From assembly GCF_000686725.1 (NCBI RefSeq), contig NZ_KK366007.1, forward strand, positions 540,323 through 604,322: a stretch of 64,000 bases of DNA, written 5' to 3'. This DNA comes from Clostridium akagii DSM 12554 (GTDB lineage: Bacteria; Bacillota; Clostridia; Clostridiales; Clostridiaceae). The notes under the pieces were generated by a model that saw only the letters and a list, made by a program, of their open reading frames with translations, searched no databases and was not told the origin of the DNA. A program made the position numbers and the translations under genes. The first letter of the stretch is position 1. The number at the start of each line of letters is the position of its first letter. Shown one piece after another: positions 55,542-64,000 of the stretch.

Positions 55542-56897
55542 ATGGAAAAATCTTTAAAATTAGATCTTAAAAACACAAAACCTTACTTAGGTGACAATGA
55601 AGTTAATAGTTTAAAAGCCCTTGTAGGCACAGCACATGACATGATTGCTAATGGAACTGGCGATGGAAGCGACTTTTTAGGTTGGGTTGATTTGCCTGTT
55701 AACTATGATAAGGTAGAGTTTGAAAATATTAAAAAGGCTGCTAAAAAGATACAAGGAGATTCAGATGTACTAATAGTTATTGGTATTGGTGGTTCATATC
55801 TTGGTGCAAGAGCTGCAACAGAAATGTTATCACATTCATTTTCATATAGTGTAGATAAGGACACTAGAAAAGGACCAGCAGTATATTATTGTGGAAACAA
55901 CATAAGTTCCACATATCTATCTGAATTGTTAGAAGCTGTAAAAAATAAAGATATCTCTGTTAATGTTATATCAAAATCAGGTACAACAACTGAGCCTGCT
56001 TTAGCATTTAGGATATTTAGAGAACTTCTTGAGAAAAAATATGGTGTGGAAGAAGCAAGAAAAAGAATATATGCCACTACCGATGCAAAAAAAGGTGCAT
56101 TAAAGACTTTAGCAAGTAATGAAGGTTATGAGACATTTGTTGTTCCAGACGATGTTGGTGGAAGATATTCCGTGCTAAGTGCAGTTGGACTTTTACCTAT
56201 AGCAGCAGCAGGTATAGATATAGATAGTATTATGAAAGGTGCAGCTGATGCAAGAGAAAATTATTCAAGCACTGATATAACAAAAAATGAATGCTATCAA
56301 TATGCAGCAGCAAGAAATGCGTTATCTAGAAAGGGAAAAAGCATAGAAATAATGGTTAATTTTGAACCTTCTTTACATTATTTTGGTGAATGGTTAAAAC
56401 AGTTATTTGGAGAAAGTGAAGGAAAAGATGGCAAGGGAATATTCCCAGCTGCAGCAGATTTCTCAACAGATCTTCATTCTATGGGTCAATATATACAAGA
56501 TGGCGTAAGAAATATATTTGAAACTTTTATAAATGTTGAAAAACCAAAAAAAGAAATTACAATAGGTACAGATGCTGAAAATCTTGATGGATTAAATTTC
56601 ATAAGTGGAAAGACTGTAGATTTTGTAAATAAGCAAGCATTTAAAGGAACAGTTCTAGCTCACAATGATGGTGGAATTCCAGTTATTGTACTAAATGTAC
56701 CAGAACTTACACCTTACTATTTTGGGCAGCTTGTTTATTTCTTTGAAAAAGCATGTGGGATAAGTGGATATTTACTTGGCGTTAATCCATTTAATCAACC
56801 AGGAGTTGAAGCATATAAGAAAAATATGTTCGCACTTCTTGGAAAACCAGGATATGAAGACTTGAAAATTGAACTTGAAGCAAAGTTAAAGAAATAA
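55542..56897 (+). CDS. pgi: Glucose-6-phosphate isomerase
   Basis: A 451-residue glycolytic enzyme interconverting glucose 6-phosphate and fructose 6-phosphate. [15 protein letters not shown] and [15 protein letters not shown] bind the phosphate. [17 protein letters not shown], with the Arg, and the late Lys in [14 protein letters not shown] are active-site regions. Length matches the short Firmicute form. It starts after GGAGG and ends with a terminator at 56902-56928. Placement near pullulanase fits glycogen or starch use. Confidence 0.96.
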   Translation: MEKSLKLDLKNTKPYLGDNEVNSLKALVGTAHDMIANGTGDGSDFLGWVDLPVNYDKVEFENIKKAAKKIQGDSDVLIVIGIGGSYLGARAATEMLSHSFSYSVDKDTRKGPAVYYCGNNISSTYLSELLEAVKNKDISVNVISKSGTTTEPALAFRIFRELLEKKYGVEEARKRIYATTDAKKGALKTLASNEGYETFVVPDDVGGRYSVLSAVGLLPIAAAGIDIDSIMKGAADARENYSSTDITKNECYQYAAARNALSRKGKSIEIMVNFEPSLHYFGEWLKQLFGESEGKDGKGIFPAAADFSTDLHSMGQYIQDGVRNIFETFINVEKPKKEITIGTDAENLDGLNFISGKTVDFVNKQAFKGTVLAHNDGGIPVIVLNVPELTPYYFGQLVYFFEKACGISGYLLGVNPFNQPGVEAYKKNMFALLGKPGYEDLKIELEAKLKK

Positions 56898-56901
56898 TTA
56901 T

Positions 56902-56928
56902 ATCCTGCCTTTTTAGGCAGGATTTTTA
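56902..56928 (+). terminator. Terminator of pgi
   Basis: ATCCTGCCT (56902-56910), TTTT loop, AGGCAGGAT (56915-56923), then TTTTT. Confidence 0.88.
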
Positions 56929-56942
56929 AGATGGTGATTTTT

Positions 56943-57395
56943 GTGAGAATAATTGTGGATGCAGATGCGTGTCCAGGTAAAGAATTAATAGAGAAGGCAG
57001 CAAGAGAAAATGAAATTGAAGTAATAATGTATTGTGACACAAATCATGTTTTGACCAGTGATTATAGTACTATTATATATGCTGACAGTGGATATCAAAG
57101 TGTAGATATGAAAATTGTAAATGCTGTAATAAAAGACGATATAGTAATTACTCAGGATTTTGGCGTTGCAGCTATGGTATTACCTAAAAAAGCTTATGCC
57201 ATAAGCCCTAAAGGCAATATATATTCAAATGAAAATATTGAAAGACTCCTTTTTGAGAGGCATATAAGCCAAAAAGTTAGAAAAGGTGGAGGTAAGACTT
57301 CAAATCATAAAAAGAGAAATAAAGATGATGATGAAAAATTGTATATTTCACTGAAACGAATTATAGAAGGCTCTGAAAAATGGTCACTAGAATAA
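56943..57395 (+). CDS. DUF188/YaiI-YqxD family protein
   Basis: A 150-residue cytoplasmic protein. RIIVDADACPGKELIEKAA is the family signature (a PIN-like acidic site), with DDIVITQDFGVAAMVLPKKA and the basic C-terminal KVRKGGGKTSNHKKRNKDD. Members are uncharacterised; the PIN-like fold suggests a nuclease or nucleic-acid role. The GTG at 56943 is preferred because the family begins here and GGTGAT lies just upstream. An ATG at 56931 sits directly after the T-run of the pgi terminator. Confidence 0.88.
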   Translation: MRIIVDADACPGKELIEKAARENEIEVIMYCDTNHVLTSDYSTIIYADSGYQSVDMKIVNAVIKDDIVITQDFGVAAMVLPKKAYAISPKGNIYSNENIERLLFERHISQKVRKGGGKTSNHKKRNKDDDEKLYISLKRIIEGSEKWSLE

Positions 57396-57446
57396 TGTAG
57401 CAGAAAAAAATAGACTAGCAAGCTAGTTATTTTTTTCTGCTACATT
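57394..57446. terminator. Long bidirectional terminator
   Basis: A 25-bp stem (57394-57418 with 57422-57446) with a single G-T pair and a loop of about three bases, containing A-run and T-run arms. It separates the convergent DUF188 and pullulanase genes and overlaps the DUF188 stop codon. Confidence 0.88.
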
Positions 57447-57459
57447 ATTGATTTGTGGA

Positions 57460-59607
57460 CTAGTGAGTGTTGTATAACACGCTAACCCCTATACCTTCAG
57501 CCAAAAATAAACCATTATGACTGCTTATAGGTTTGTTACTAGCCACATGTTTATTAGTTACAAGTTTCCATGTTCCTGGAGTAAGTTTTACTTCAACGGA
57601 GTATTGGTTTGCGTTATAAATAACAGCAATATTATGCCAAGAGTCAGTAATATCTATGCTCTTTATAATGAAAGCTACTGTGTTTTTAGAAGGAACAAAT
57701 AAAAATTCTATATTGTTTTTTATATCATCCAAAGTGCTTAATCTAAAACCAGAATGAGTTTTTCTTAAATTTATAAGGACTTTTACATATTCCACTAATT
57801 CAATATATTCATCTCGTCGTTCCCAATCAATGGAATTTATTTCATCTGGTGAAATAAAGCTGTTTTCAATACCACCTTTTGAAATTGCAAATTCCATTCC
57901 AGAAGATAAAAGAGGTATGCCTTGGCATGTAAGCAAAATTCCAATTGCAAATTTAAGCCTCTCCAGTCGGTTTTCTTCTGACTCCTGGCTATTGGTAAAC
58001 ATTAATCTATCCCAAAGGGTTATGTTGTCATGGCAGGATATATAGTTTATTGATTGCAAGGGCGATAAAAATGGACCACTTATAAAATTAGAATATTTTG
58101 TGCATCCTAGAGCAGAAGACATGATTTTTGATTCAAGATCTTCTTTTCCACTTATAAATCCCCTATCAATTTTAGAAAAAACGTTACCTTGCAGTAAGTC
58201 ACGGGTTATATCATTAAAGAAACCTATTTCAGGTAGTTTTGATGAGTTAGAAATGGTAGCTTTTTTATCATTACTAAGGGAAGTAGCAAGATTCCAACCT
58301 TCACCATAAAGCATTATATTTCTGTCTAGTATATTTAATTTATGTCTTAGGGTGTTTATTGTATCTATATCGTGAATGCCCATCAAATCAATTCTAAACC
58401 CATCTAGATGGTACTCTTTTGCCCAAAACAACATAGAATCAACGATGAATCTTTTCATCATGAGATTTTCAGAGGCAGTATCATTACCACAGTCAGTTCC
58501 ATTTGAAAGAGAACCATCTTCATTATGTCTAAAATAATACCCGGGGAAAATCAGTTCAAAACTGTGACTTTTAAACTCGAAGACATGATTATAAACTACG
58601 TCCATGTTAACCCCTATACCATTTTTATGAAAAGCAAGAATCATTTGCTTTAATTCATTTATTCGGCAACTTGGACTATAAGGATTTGTGGAGTAGCTAC
58701 CTTCTGGTGCATTATAGTTTTGAGGATCATATCCCCAATTATATTTATATGGATTTTTTTCATCAATGCTTTTATATGAAAAATCAAACATAGGCATTAT
58801 TTGAACATGGGTTATTCCAAGATATTTTATATAATCTAAACCAGTTGGGATATTGTTTTTAGTTTTTGTATTTTTTTCTGTAAGGCCTAAAAATTTACCA
58901 CTGTTTTTAATCCCAGCATTTTTATTTGTACTAATATCTCGAATGCTCAATTCATAAATTACGGTATCTGAAAAATTTTCATGATTTATTGGTGCATCAT
59001 TTTCAAAGCCAATAGGATCAGTTTTGAGTAAATCTATTATGGCTCCTCTTCCACCATTAATGGAAACAGCTTTGGCATAAGGGTCTACAGCTTCATTAAT
59101 GTTTCCATTCACATTAATCTCATAAGTATAAAATCTGCCTTTTAGGTTTTTATCTACGCGTACGGACCATAATCCATTTATTTCTGACATCTGTATTTTT
59201 GTAGGTTTTGAAGTTAAATCTGTTACATCACCTTTATTATAAATAAGTAAATTTACGGAAATTGCTACAGGCGACCAAACTCTAAATTCAGAAAAAGTTT
59301 CATTGTAGTATAATCCAAGTTCATCTAATGTAAAAAATCTAGCATTAAATTCTTCACAAGCGAAGAGTTTATAATAATCACAACTGGCAAAGGTATGTTC
59401 ATCATAATATAGGGTACAAGGATATTTTATATCTACTTCTTCTGACAAAACTAGAGTTATTATGTTATTATTATTGTAATGACTAATAATATTTATAGAT
59501 TTATCTCTATTTTTAACATAAAACTGAACTAAATTAAAATCATTGATATTGTCTACATTGAATTCAATAGAATTAAACCTGGTTATAGATGCTCTAATAA
59601 TATTCAT
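57460..59607 (-). CDS. pulA: Type I pullulanase (intracellular debranching enzyme)
   Basis: A 715-residue glycoside hydrolase family 13 enzyme that hydrolyses alpha-1,6 branches in pullulan, glycogen and limit dextrins. An N-terminal carbohydrate-binding-like region is followed by a CBM48/N2 domain (FSEFRVWSPVAISVNLLIY), then the barrel. YNWGYDP is the type I pullulanase motif. The catalytic Asp is in DGFRIDLMG, the Glu in LYGEGWN and the transition-state Asp in SCHDN. No signal peptide is present, so it works inside the cell. It is divergent from the triple-tyrosine protein gene. Confidence 0.93.
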   Translation of the reverse strand: MNIIRASITRFNSIEFNVDNINDFNLVQFYVKNRDKSINIISHYNNNNIITLVLSEEVDIKYPCTLYYDEHTFASCDYYKLFACEEFNARFFTLDELGLYYNETFSEFRVWSPVAISVNLLIYNKGDVTDLTSKPTKIQMSEINGLWSVRVDKNLKGRFYTYEINVNGNINEAVDPYAKAVSINGGRGAIIDLLKTDPIGFENDAPINHENFSDTVIYELSIRDISTNKNAGIKNSGKFLGLTEKNTKTKNNIPTGLDYIKYLGITHVQIMPMFDFSYKSIDEKNPYKYNWGYDPQNYNAPEGSYSTNPYSPSCRINELKQMILAFHKNGIGVNMDVVYNHVFEFKSHSFELIFPGYYFRHNEDGSLSNGTDCGNDTASENLMMKRFIVDSMLFWAKEYHLDGFRIDLMGIHDIDTINTLRHKLNILDRNIMLYGEGWNLATSLSNDKKATISNSSKLPEIGFFNDITRDLLQGNVFSKIDRGFISGKEDLESKIMSSALGCTKYSNFISGPFLSPLQSINYISCHDNITLWDRLMFTNSQESEENRLERLKFAIGILLTCQGIPLLSSGMEFAISKGGIENSFISPDEINSIDWERRDEYIELVEYVKVLINLRKTHSGFRLSTLDDIKNNIEFLFVPSKNTVAFIIKSIDITDSWHNIAVIYNANQYSVEVKLTPGTWKLVTNKHVASNKPISSHNGLFLAEGIGVSVLYNTH

Positions 59608-59760
59608 TTTTGACCTCCGTAAAAATGTAGTTAATTTTTAAAGGAATGTTTATAATCATATTAGTAGAAAAATTTAGGAATGTAAACAAAAAGCTTGTGA
59701 CAAATAATGGTAATGATGTATAATGAAAAAAAAAGATTATACTAACAGGGGATGAATTTA

Positions 59761-61761
59761 ATGAATGAATTTGAAATCAAATTTAATATAGCAAGTCCTC
59801 AGAATGTCAATCCAAATATAATCGTTAGCATTGCAGATGAGATTGAAGAAGATTTACTTTACAAATATTTCATAGGTTTGCATGGTAAATGGAACCTTTT
59901 AAGGGACTTTTCAAAAGATAAATCAGTTGAATGGCAACCAGAAAAGGATGGAATATATACTATAATGGTGCAAGCTCGAAGGAATAACGAGACAAAACCT
60001 TTTAACTATTTAAGCAAGGTAGAGTACATAATTGGAGATATTGAGAAAAAGATAATTACCAAGGTAACCTTGGACAAGGATGAGTTTACTGTTGGAGAAA
60101 AGATAACTGCAAAGGTTGAAACTGATAAGAGTGGACTTTTATTTAAGTATGCTATAAAACAAGATGATAGTTGGATACTTTTAAAGGATTATAGCGCCGA
60201 CGATATGATAACTTGGACGGGTACAAAAATTGGGAAACAAGAACTTGTAGTTCAATGTAAACTTTTAGATTCCAAAGAAAAATATGATGATTCTGAAAAT
60301 GCAGCTTACAATGTGCTTGAAATAAATAAAATTGAAATAAAGGATTTCAAATGTCTTACACAAGAGTTATTGATGGATACAGAAATTACTTTTGAAGTAG
60401 ATATAGAATATGATGACAGCAGACTTGTTTTGTATAAATTTGTTAAAATCGATGCTGAAGGTAACACTTTATGTATTCAAAACTATTCAACTAAAAGAAT
60501 AGTAAGCTACATAGAAAAAGGTTTTGGAGAGTTTAAACTTTTATGCATGGTTAAGGATATGTATTCGCCTAGCCCCTATGACGAAAGAGCAATAATTATG
60601 TATAATGTAAAAAAATATAGACCTGTAAAAATAAAGAGTTTCATTACAGATGTTTCATCTCCTCAGTCCATTGAAAATGAGATAACATTAAAGCCAGTTG
60701 TTAGTGGTGGGAGAAATCTATTATATAGATATGTAATTCAAGGAGCAGAAAATAAAGATACAGGATATTTGAAAAGTGATAGTTTTAAGTGGAAACCTCA
60801 AGAAGCAAGTAACTATGAAATACAGCTTTTAGTAAAAGATGATACGTTTAAAGGTGATTATGAGGATAAGGCAAGTTTGGAGTTTAACATTGAGGATATA
60901 AAGTATGACCCTGTTATTATAAAAGAAGTAATAAAAGATAAGGGGGATAAAATATTAATTGGTGAAGTTATTAATATAAAAGCTATAGCAGATGGAGGAA
61001 GTGAACTTAGATATTCATTTCATGTTAAAGATGAGGATGGAAATGTAGAAAAAATAGCCTATGGAGCATGCAACTGGGTTAATTATACTGGTGAAAAATG
61101 TGGAAATTATGAACTAGAAGTTAGGGTTAAAGATAAATTCTCATCAAAAGAGTATGATAGTCACAGTCTTGTTTATTTACAAGTGCTAAGCTATATTCCT
61201 GCCAGTATTGACTATGTTCTTTTCCCATATAATGATCATTATATGGTGGGAGATAAAATAGAACTTACAGTTGTTTCAGAAAATACAAAAAATATATTGA
61301 ATAAATATACATTAAAAATGAATGATAGAATCGTTGAAGAAACAGAATATATACCCGATAATAAATATATAATTAAACCTAAATGTTCTGGATTTTATGA
61401 AGTGGAAATTTTCGCTAAAAATAAAAAAAGTGACATGAGTTTTGATTGCAAAAGAAATATAAAACTACGCATATTTGATGCTCTTCCAATCACTAATACT
61501 ACCATTGAATGTGATAAAATAAGACCTACGGTTAATGAAAGTATTAATTTTAATGTATCTTGTGATGGAGGAAGAGAAGTAGTTTATGAATTCTATTTAT
61601 TTGAAAAAGGAGAATGGAGTTTAGCTCAGAAATATAGCAGAAAGAGTTATTATACATTTATGATATTTAGTACAGGAAATTACAAGATTTTGGTTCTAAG
61701 TAGGAGTCAATTTAAAAAAATAGCCTATGAGGACTACAATATTTTAGAATTTGAGGTATAA
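59761..61761 (+). CDS. Seven-repeat triple-tyrosine-motif (Y_Y_Y) protein
   Basis: A 666-residue protein made of about seven tandem beta-rich domains of 85-100 residues. Each ends in a pattern such as YEIQLLVKDDTFKGDYEDKA or YELEVRVKDKFSSKEYDS, the Y_Y_Y (triple tyrosine) signature. Similar domains sit after beta-propellers in hybrid two-component sensors, and lone multi-copy forms occur in clostridia with unknown roles. There is no signal peptide or membrane helix. The ATG at 59761 is chosen since AGGGGATGA lies eight bases before it; an ATG at 59752 overlaps that site. It is divergent from pulA and upstream of a lytic transglycosylase gene. Confidence 0.78.
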   Translation: MNEFEIKFNIASPQNVNPNIIVSIADEIEEDLLYKYFIGLHGKWNLLRDFSKDKSVEWQPEKDGIYTIMVQARRNNETKPFNYLSKVEYIIGDIEKKIITKVTLDKDEFTVGEKITAKVETDKSGLLFKYAIKQDDSWILLKDYSADDMITWTGTKIGKQELVVQCKLLDSKEKYDDSENAAYNVLEINKIEIKDFKCLTQELLMDTEITFEVDIEYDDSRLVLYKFVKIDAEGNTLCIQNYSTKRIVSYIEKGFGEFKLLCMVKDMYSPSPYDERAIIMYNVKKYRPVKIKSFITDVSSPQSIENEITLKPVVSGGRNLLYRYVIQGAENKDTGYLKSDSFKWKPQEASNYEIQLLVKDDTFKGDYEDKASLEFNIEDIKYDPVIIKEVIKDKGDKILIGEVINIKAIADGGSELRYSFHVKDEDGNVEKIAYGACNWVNYTGEKCGNYELEVRVKDKFSSKEYDSHSLVYLQVLSYIPASIDYVLFPYNDHYMVGDKIELTVVSENTKNILNKYTLKMNDRIVEETEYIPDNKYIIKPKCSGFYEVEIFAKNKKSDMSFDCKRNIKLRIFDALPITNTTIECDKIRPTVNESINFNVSCDGGREVVYEFYLFEKGEWSLAQKYSRKSYYTFMIFSTGNYKILVLSRSQFKKIAYEDYNILEFEV

Positions 61762-61825
61762 ATTAAATTTCATTGTATGTATAATATAGATATGCTTAAA
61801 AATTTATAACGGATAGGGTGATGTT

Positions 61826-62500
61826 GTGAAAGTAGATAGCGTAACAAATTCACTTCAATTGGAAATAATGAACGAGCTGTTAACTAATATAACTAAAAAT
61901 AATTCATCGAGTAGTGTTTTAGCTGGAACACAATCTAATTCATTTGAAAGTATAATTGAGAATCTATTAAATGGAAATCAGAGTTCAGCTGCAAGCAATA
62001 ATAATCAAAGTTCAGTTGGAAATGTTGATGTTAGTAAATTGCCAATACTTAAAAGCAAGGATAATATTACTGCTGATGTTAAATATGATGTTGGCGTGAG
62101 TAATTTGAGCATAGAACAGGCAGTAGATAATGCTTCTAAAAAATATGGAGTGGATAAGAATTTGATTCTAGCAGTTATTAAACAAGAATCATCATTTAAT
62201 CCAAATTCAACTTCAAGCTGTGGCGCCATGGGTCTTATGCAGCTTATGCCTGGTACAGCAAGTGAACTAGGTGTTAATAACGCCTATGATATAAATCAAA
62301 ATGTGGATGGTGGCACCAAATACCTAAAGAGCTTACTTGATACTTTTGGTAATTCTAAAATGGCAATTGCTGCATATAATGCTGGACCTGGTGCAGTAGA
62401 AAAAAGTGGAGAAAATATTAATAGACTTCCAAGTGAAACTATTAACTATGTATCTAAGGTATCAGCTTATTACTCAGCTAACCAAAATAACAACGTTTAA
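61826..62500 (+). CDS. Lytic transglycosylase (SLT domain)
   Basis: A 224-residue protein. The first 90 residues are low-complexity and rich in Ser and Asn. Residues about 95-220 are a Slt70-type lysozyme-like domain: [14 protein letters not shown] holds the catalytic Glu, [18 protein letters not shown] and [13 protein letters not shown] complete the signature. It cleaves peptidoglycan strands by forming 1,6-anhydro ends. There is no classical signal peptide, as in several flagellar or spore-associated clostridial SLT proteins. The start is GTG at 61826 after AGGGTGATGTT. Confidence 0.88.
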   Translation: MKVDSVTNSLQLEIMNELLTNITKNNSSSSVLAGTQSNSFESIIENLLNGNQSSAASNNNQSSVGNVDVSKLPILKSKDNITADVKYDVGVSNLSIEQAVDNASKKYGVDKNLILAVIKQESSFNPNSTSSCGAMGLMQLMPGTASELGVNNAYDINQNVDGGTKYLKSLLDTFGNSKMAIAAYNAGPGAVEKSGENINRLPSETINYVSKVSAYYSANQNNNV

Positions 62501-62587
62501 TTATGATTAAAATAATATATTTAAATCCCTTTGTTATTTAAAACAAAGGGTATTTTGATTTATGTAACAGAAAGGAAATATTTTATA

Positions 62588-63316
62588 ATGGAAAGATTAG
62601 ATAAAGTTTTAGCAAATTCAGGATATGGATCAAGAAAAGATGTAAAAAAATTAGTTAAAGCGGGTTTTGTAGAAATAGATGGGGAAAAGATAAAATCCAG
62701 TGATATCCAAGTAGATATACAAAAAAATAAAATAATTATTAAAGGTGAGGCTTTAGTATATAAAAAATATGTTTATTATATAATGAATAAGCCAGTAGAC
62801 GTTGTATCTGCAACATTTGATAATTATGATAAAACAGTTATAGACCTTCTAAAGCCAGTGGATGCTTCATTTAATCCATTCCCTGTAGGAAGACTAGACA
62901 AAGATACAGTTGGTCTTTTAATGTTAACAAATGATGGGGAAATGAATCACAGATTAATTTCCCCTAAATGGCATGTAGATAAAGTTTATTACGCTGAAAT
63001 AGATAAAGCTGTGGATGAAGAGGATATTAAAGCATTTAAAGAAGGCATAACACTAGATGATGGATATGTATGTATGCCAGCAGTTCTTAATATAATAAAT
63101 TCAGATGCTACTGGTTCTAAGGTTAAAGTCACAGTACAAGAGGGTAAATTCCACCAGGTAAAAAGAATGTTTATAGCAAGAGGTAAAGAAGTAGTGTACC
63201 TGCGAAGAATTAAATTTGGACCAATATGTTTAGATGAAAATTTAAATGAGGGTGAATATAGAGAATTAACTGAAGATGAGATTAGTATTTTAAATCAGCC
63301 TAGGCATCTTAAATAA
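62588..63316 (+). CDS. RsuA/RluB-family pseudouridine synthase
   Basis: A 242-residue RNA-modifying enzyme. Residues 1-60 are an S4 RNA-binding domain (RLDKVLANSGYGSRKDVKKL). GRLDKDTVGLLMLTNDG holds the catalytic Asp, and VTVQEGKFHQVKRMF is the late family motif. The RsuA/RluB/E/F group modifies 16S or 23S rRNA; the target is not clear by eye. The ATG at 62588 begins at the S4 domain; 19 in-frame upstream codons are leader. Confidence 0.92.
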   Translation: MERLDKVLANSGYGSRKDVKKLVKAGFVEIDGEKIKSSDIQVDIQKNKIIIKGEALVYKKYVYYIMNKPVDVVSATFDNYDKTVIDLLKPVDASFNPFPVGRLDKDTVGLLMLTNDGEMNHRLISPKWHVDKVYYAEIDKAVDEEDIKAFKEGITLDDGYVCMPAVLNIINSDATGSKVKVTVQEGKFHQVKRMFIARGKEVVYLRRIKFGPICLDENLNEGEYRELTEDEISILNQPRHLK

Positions 63317-63400
63317 ATTTAAAACAATATATTTGTAGAAAAATATGAATGAATTAAAGTCATGATTTTTCACATATAAAATTAATTCTGCAAAAAACAC

Positions 63401-63429
63401 TTGATTTTTATATCTCACATATATATAAT
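63401..63429 (+). promoter_or_regulatory. Promoter of the candidate small RNA
   Basis: TTGATT (63401-63406), 17-bp spacer, TATAAT (63424-63429), close to the vegetative consensus. No reading frame begins downstream before the terminator. Confidence 0.6.
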
Positions 63430-63435
63430 AACCTA

Positions 63436-63508
63436 TGTAAGATAAGTAAGAGGAATAGCCCCCTTATTATTTATTTATAGACAGCTCTGCCCCAAGAGCT
63501 GTTTTTTA
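63436..63508 (+). ncRNA. Candidate small RNA, C-rich, about 73 nt
   Basis: Starting near 63436 from the promoter at 63401-63429, the transcript would run through AGAGGAATAGCCCCCTTATT to the terminator hairpin ACAGCTCT/AGAGCTGT (63481-63488 with 63495-63502) and its T-run. Both GCCCCC and the terminator loop GCCCCA are C-rich single-stranded candidates that could pair with Shine-Dalgarno sequences. I recognise no known RNA family. Alternatively it is an attenuated leader of yerC. Confidence 0.4.
63481..63508 (+). terminator. Terminator of the candidate small RNA
   Basis: ACAGCTCT (63481-63488), loop GCCCCA, AGAGCTGT (63495-63502), then TTTTTT. Confidence 0.85.
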
Positions 63509-63680
63509 TTTTATAAAAATGAATTTCAAAATTCAAAAAGATAATTAAATGAATTATAAAATGCATAAATTTGCAAAATTATATATTAGTTTCTTTCAAA
63601 TAAAATGTTTTGAAATATAGAATATGAGTGTAATTAATGTTAAAATTTATAGAGTGCTCTTAAAAGAGGAGGAAATGTAA

Positions 63681-63995
63681 ATGGCAAAATTTGAATCCAA
63701 GCTTGAAAATAAAAATGCAGATTTTTTATGTGATGCTGTTTTAACCTTAAAGACAAGAGAGGAATGTTATAGATTTTTTGAAGACATATTTACAATAAAT
63801 GAAGTGAAAGCTATTGAACAACGCTTACATGTTGCAAAGTTGTTATCAGAAAAATATACTTATTCAAAAATTGGTGAAGAAACAGGTGCAAGCACTGCTA
63901 CAATTAGCAGAGTTAATAGATGTTTGAATTATGGAAGTGATGGGTATAACACGGCGTTAAATAGGCTTAATGTAGATCATAAAAAAGAAAAATAG
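63681..63995 (+). CDS. YerC/YecD family TrpR-related protein
   Basis: A 104-residue DNA-binding protein of the TrpR-like YerC family. AIEQRLHVAKLLSEKYTYSK is the first helical part and IGEETGASTATISRVNRCLN the helix-turn-helix. The family is widespread in Firmicutes and mostly uncharacterised; relatives of TrpR bind amino-acid-like effectors. It follows GAGGAGGAAA. It is complete in the window, ending at a TAG 5 bp before the edge. Confidence 0.9.
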   Translation: MAKFESKLENKNADFLCDAVLTLKTREECYRFFEDIFTINEVKAIEQRLHVAKLLSEKYTYSKIGEETGASTATISRVNRCLNYGSDGYNTALNRLNVDHKKEK

Positions 63996-64000
63996 CAGAA

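Larger units (their letters stand above)
63317..63680. other. 364-bp region with a self-contained promoter-terminator unit
   Basis: Between the pseudouridine synthase and yerC. It contains the candidate small RNA transcript (63436-63508). The rest is AT-rich with the yerC ribosome site GAGGAGGAAA just before 63681. Confidence 0.6.

Overview
The window reads as chromosomal DNA of a low-GC, spore-forming, strictly anaerobic Firmicute, most likely a saccharolytic, butyrate-forming Clostridium. The evidence is the AT-rich background (19 of 60 bases G+C in the line 51781-51840), the complete crt-bcd-etfB-etfA-hbd operon next to rex, an NfnAB electron-bifurcating transhydrogenase, a glycyl radical enzyme, a BclA-like spore-surface collagen protein, CIRCE-controlled groESL and a guanine riboswitch on guaBA. 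Species cannot be fixed from sequence reading alone. No rRNA, tRNA, CRISPR array, intact insertion sequence or prophage was seen.

Layout. 1-1017: end of an MFS transporter and a metallo-hydrolase. 1142-6236: a sugar-type glycyl radical cluster (activase, DeoR regulator, glycyl radical lyase, fructose-6-phosphate-aldolase-like enzyme), bracketed by two related ~100-bp repeats. 6535-13067: an accessory stretch with visibly higher G+C (25 of 60 in the lines 6601, 8401 and 11821) holding an AraC/GyrI regulator, a short UvrA-like ATPase, a serine hydrolase broken by an internal deletion, and a 14-TM drug exporter with its TetR-type regulator. 13169-17770: LysR regulator divergent from a heterodimeric ABC exporter. 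17846-25297: assorted cell-envelope and spore genes, ssb and an ABC-F ATPase.

25537-30965: Rex and the butyryl-CoA operon, with a Rex operator just downstream of the operon promoter. 31030-37801: a TrkA-C membrane protein, a HAD phosphatase and a LacI-controlled catabolic cluster (two YhcH/YiaL paralogues, an ACS-family permease, a YiaK-type 2,3-diketo-L-gulonate reductase) in which each transcription unit has a strong promoter followed by a LacI-type palindrome. 38106-40356: nfnAB. With Bcd/Etf and Rex this makes a redox module: Bcd-Etf and NfnAB both bifurcate electrons among NAD(P)H and ferredoxin, while Rex senses NADH/NAD+.

40431-49773: an Ogg-type glycosylase, groESL, a degenerate EAL-CBS-GGDEF protein and guaBA. 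50032-53473: an orphan radical SAM protein, then an RRNPP-type quorum-sensing pair (HTH-TPR regulator plus a 48-residue exported pro-peptide at 52717-52863), a small CxxC protein and the second copy of a 160-bp MITE-like repeat (first copy at 41341-41500). 53577-63995: cca, a STAS-like protein, pgi, a DUF188 protein, an intracellular pullulanase, a seven-repeat triple-tyrosine protein, a lytic transglycosylase, an RsuA-family pseudouridine synthase, a promoter-terminator unit that may encode a small C-rich RNA, and a YerC/TrpR-like regulator.

The most interesting candidates are the peptide-signalling pair, the glycyl-radical/aldolase cluster, the MITE-like repeat pair, and the possible small RNA at about 63436-63508.
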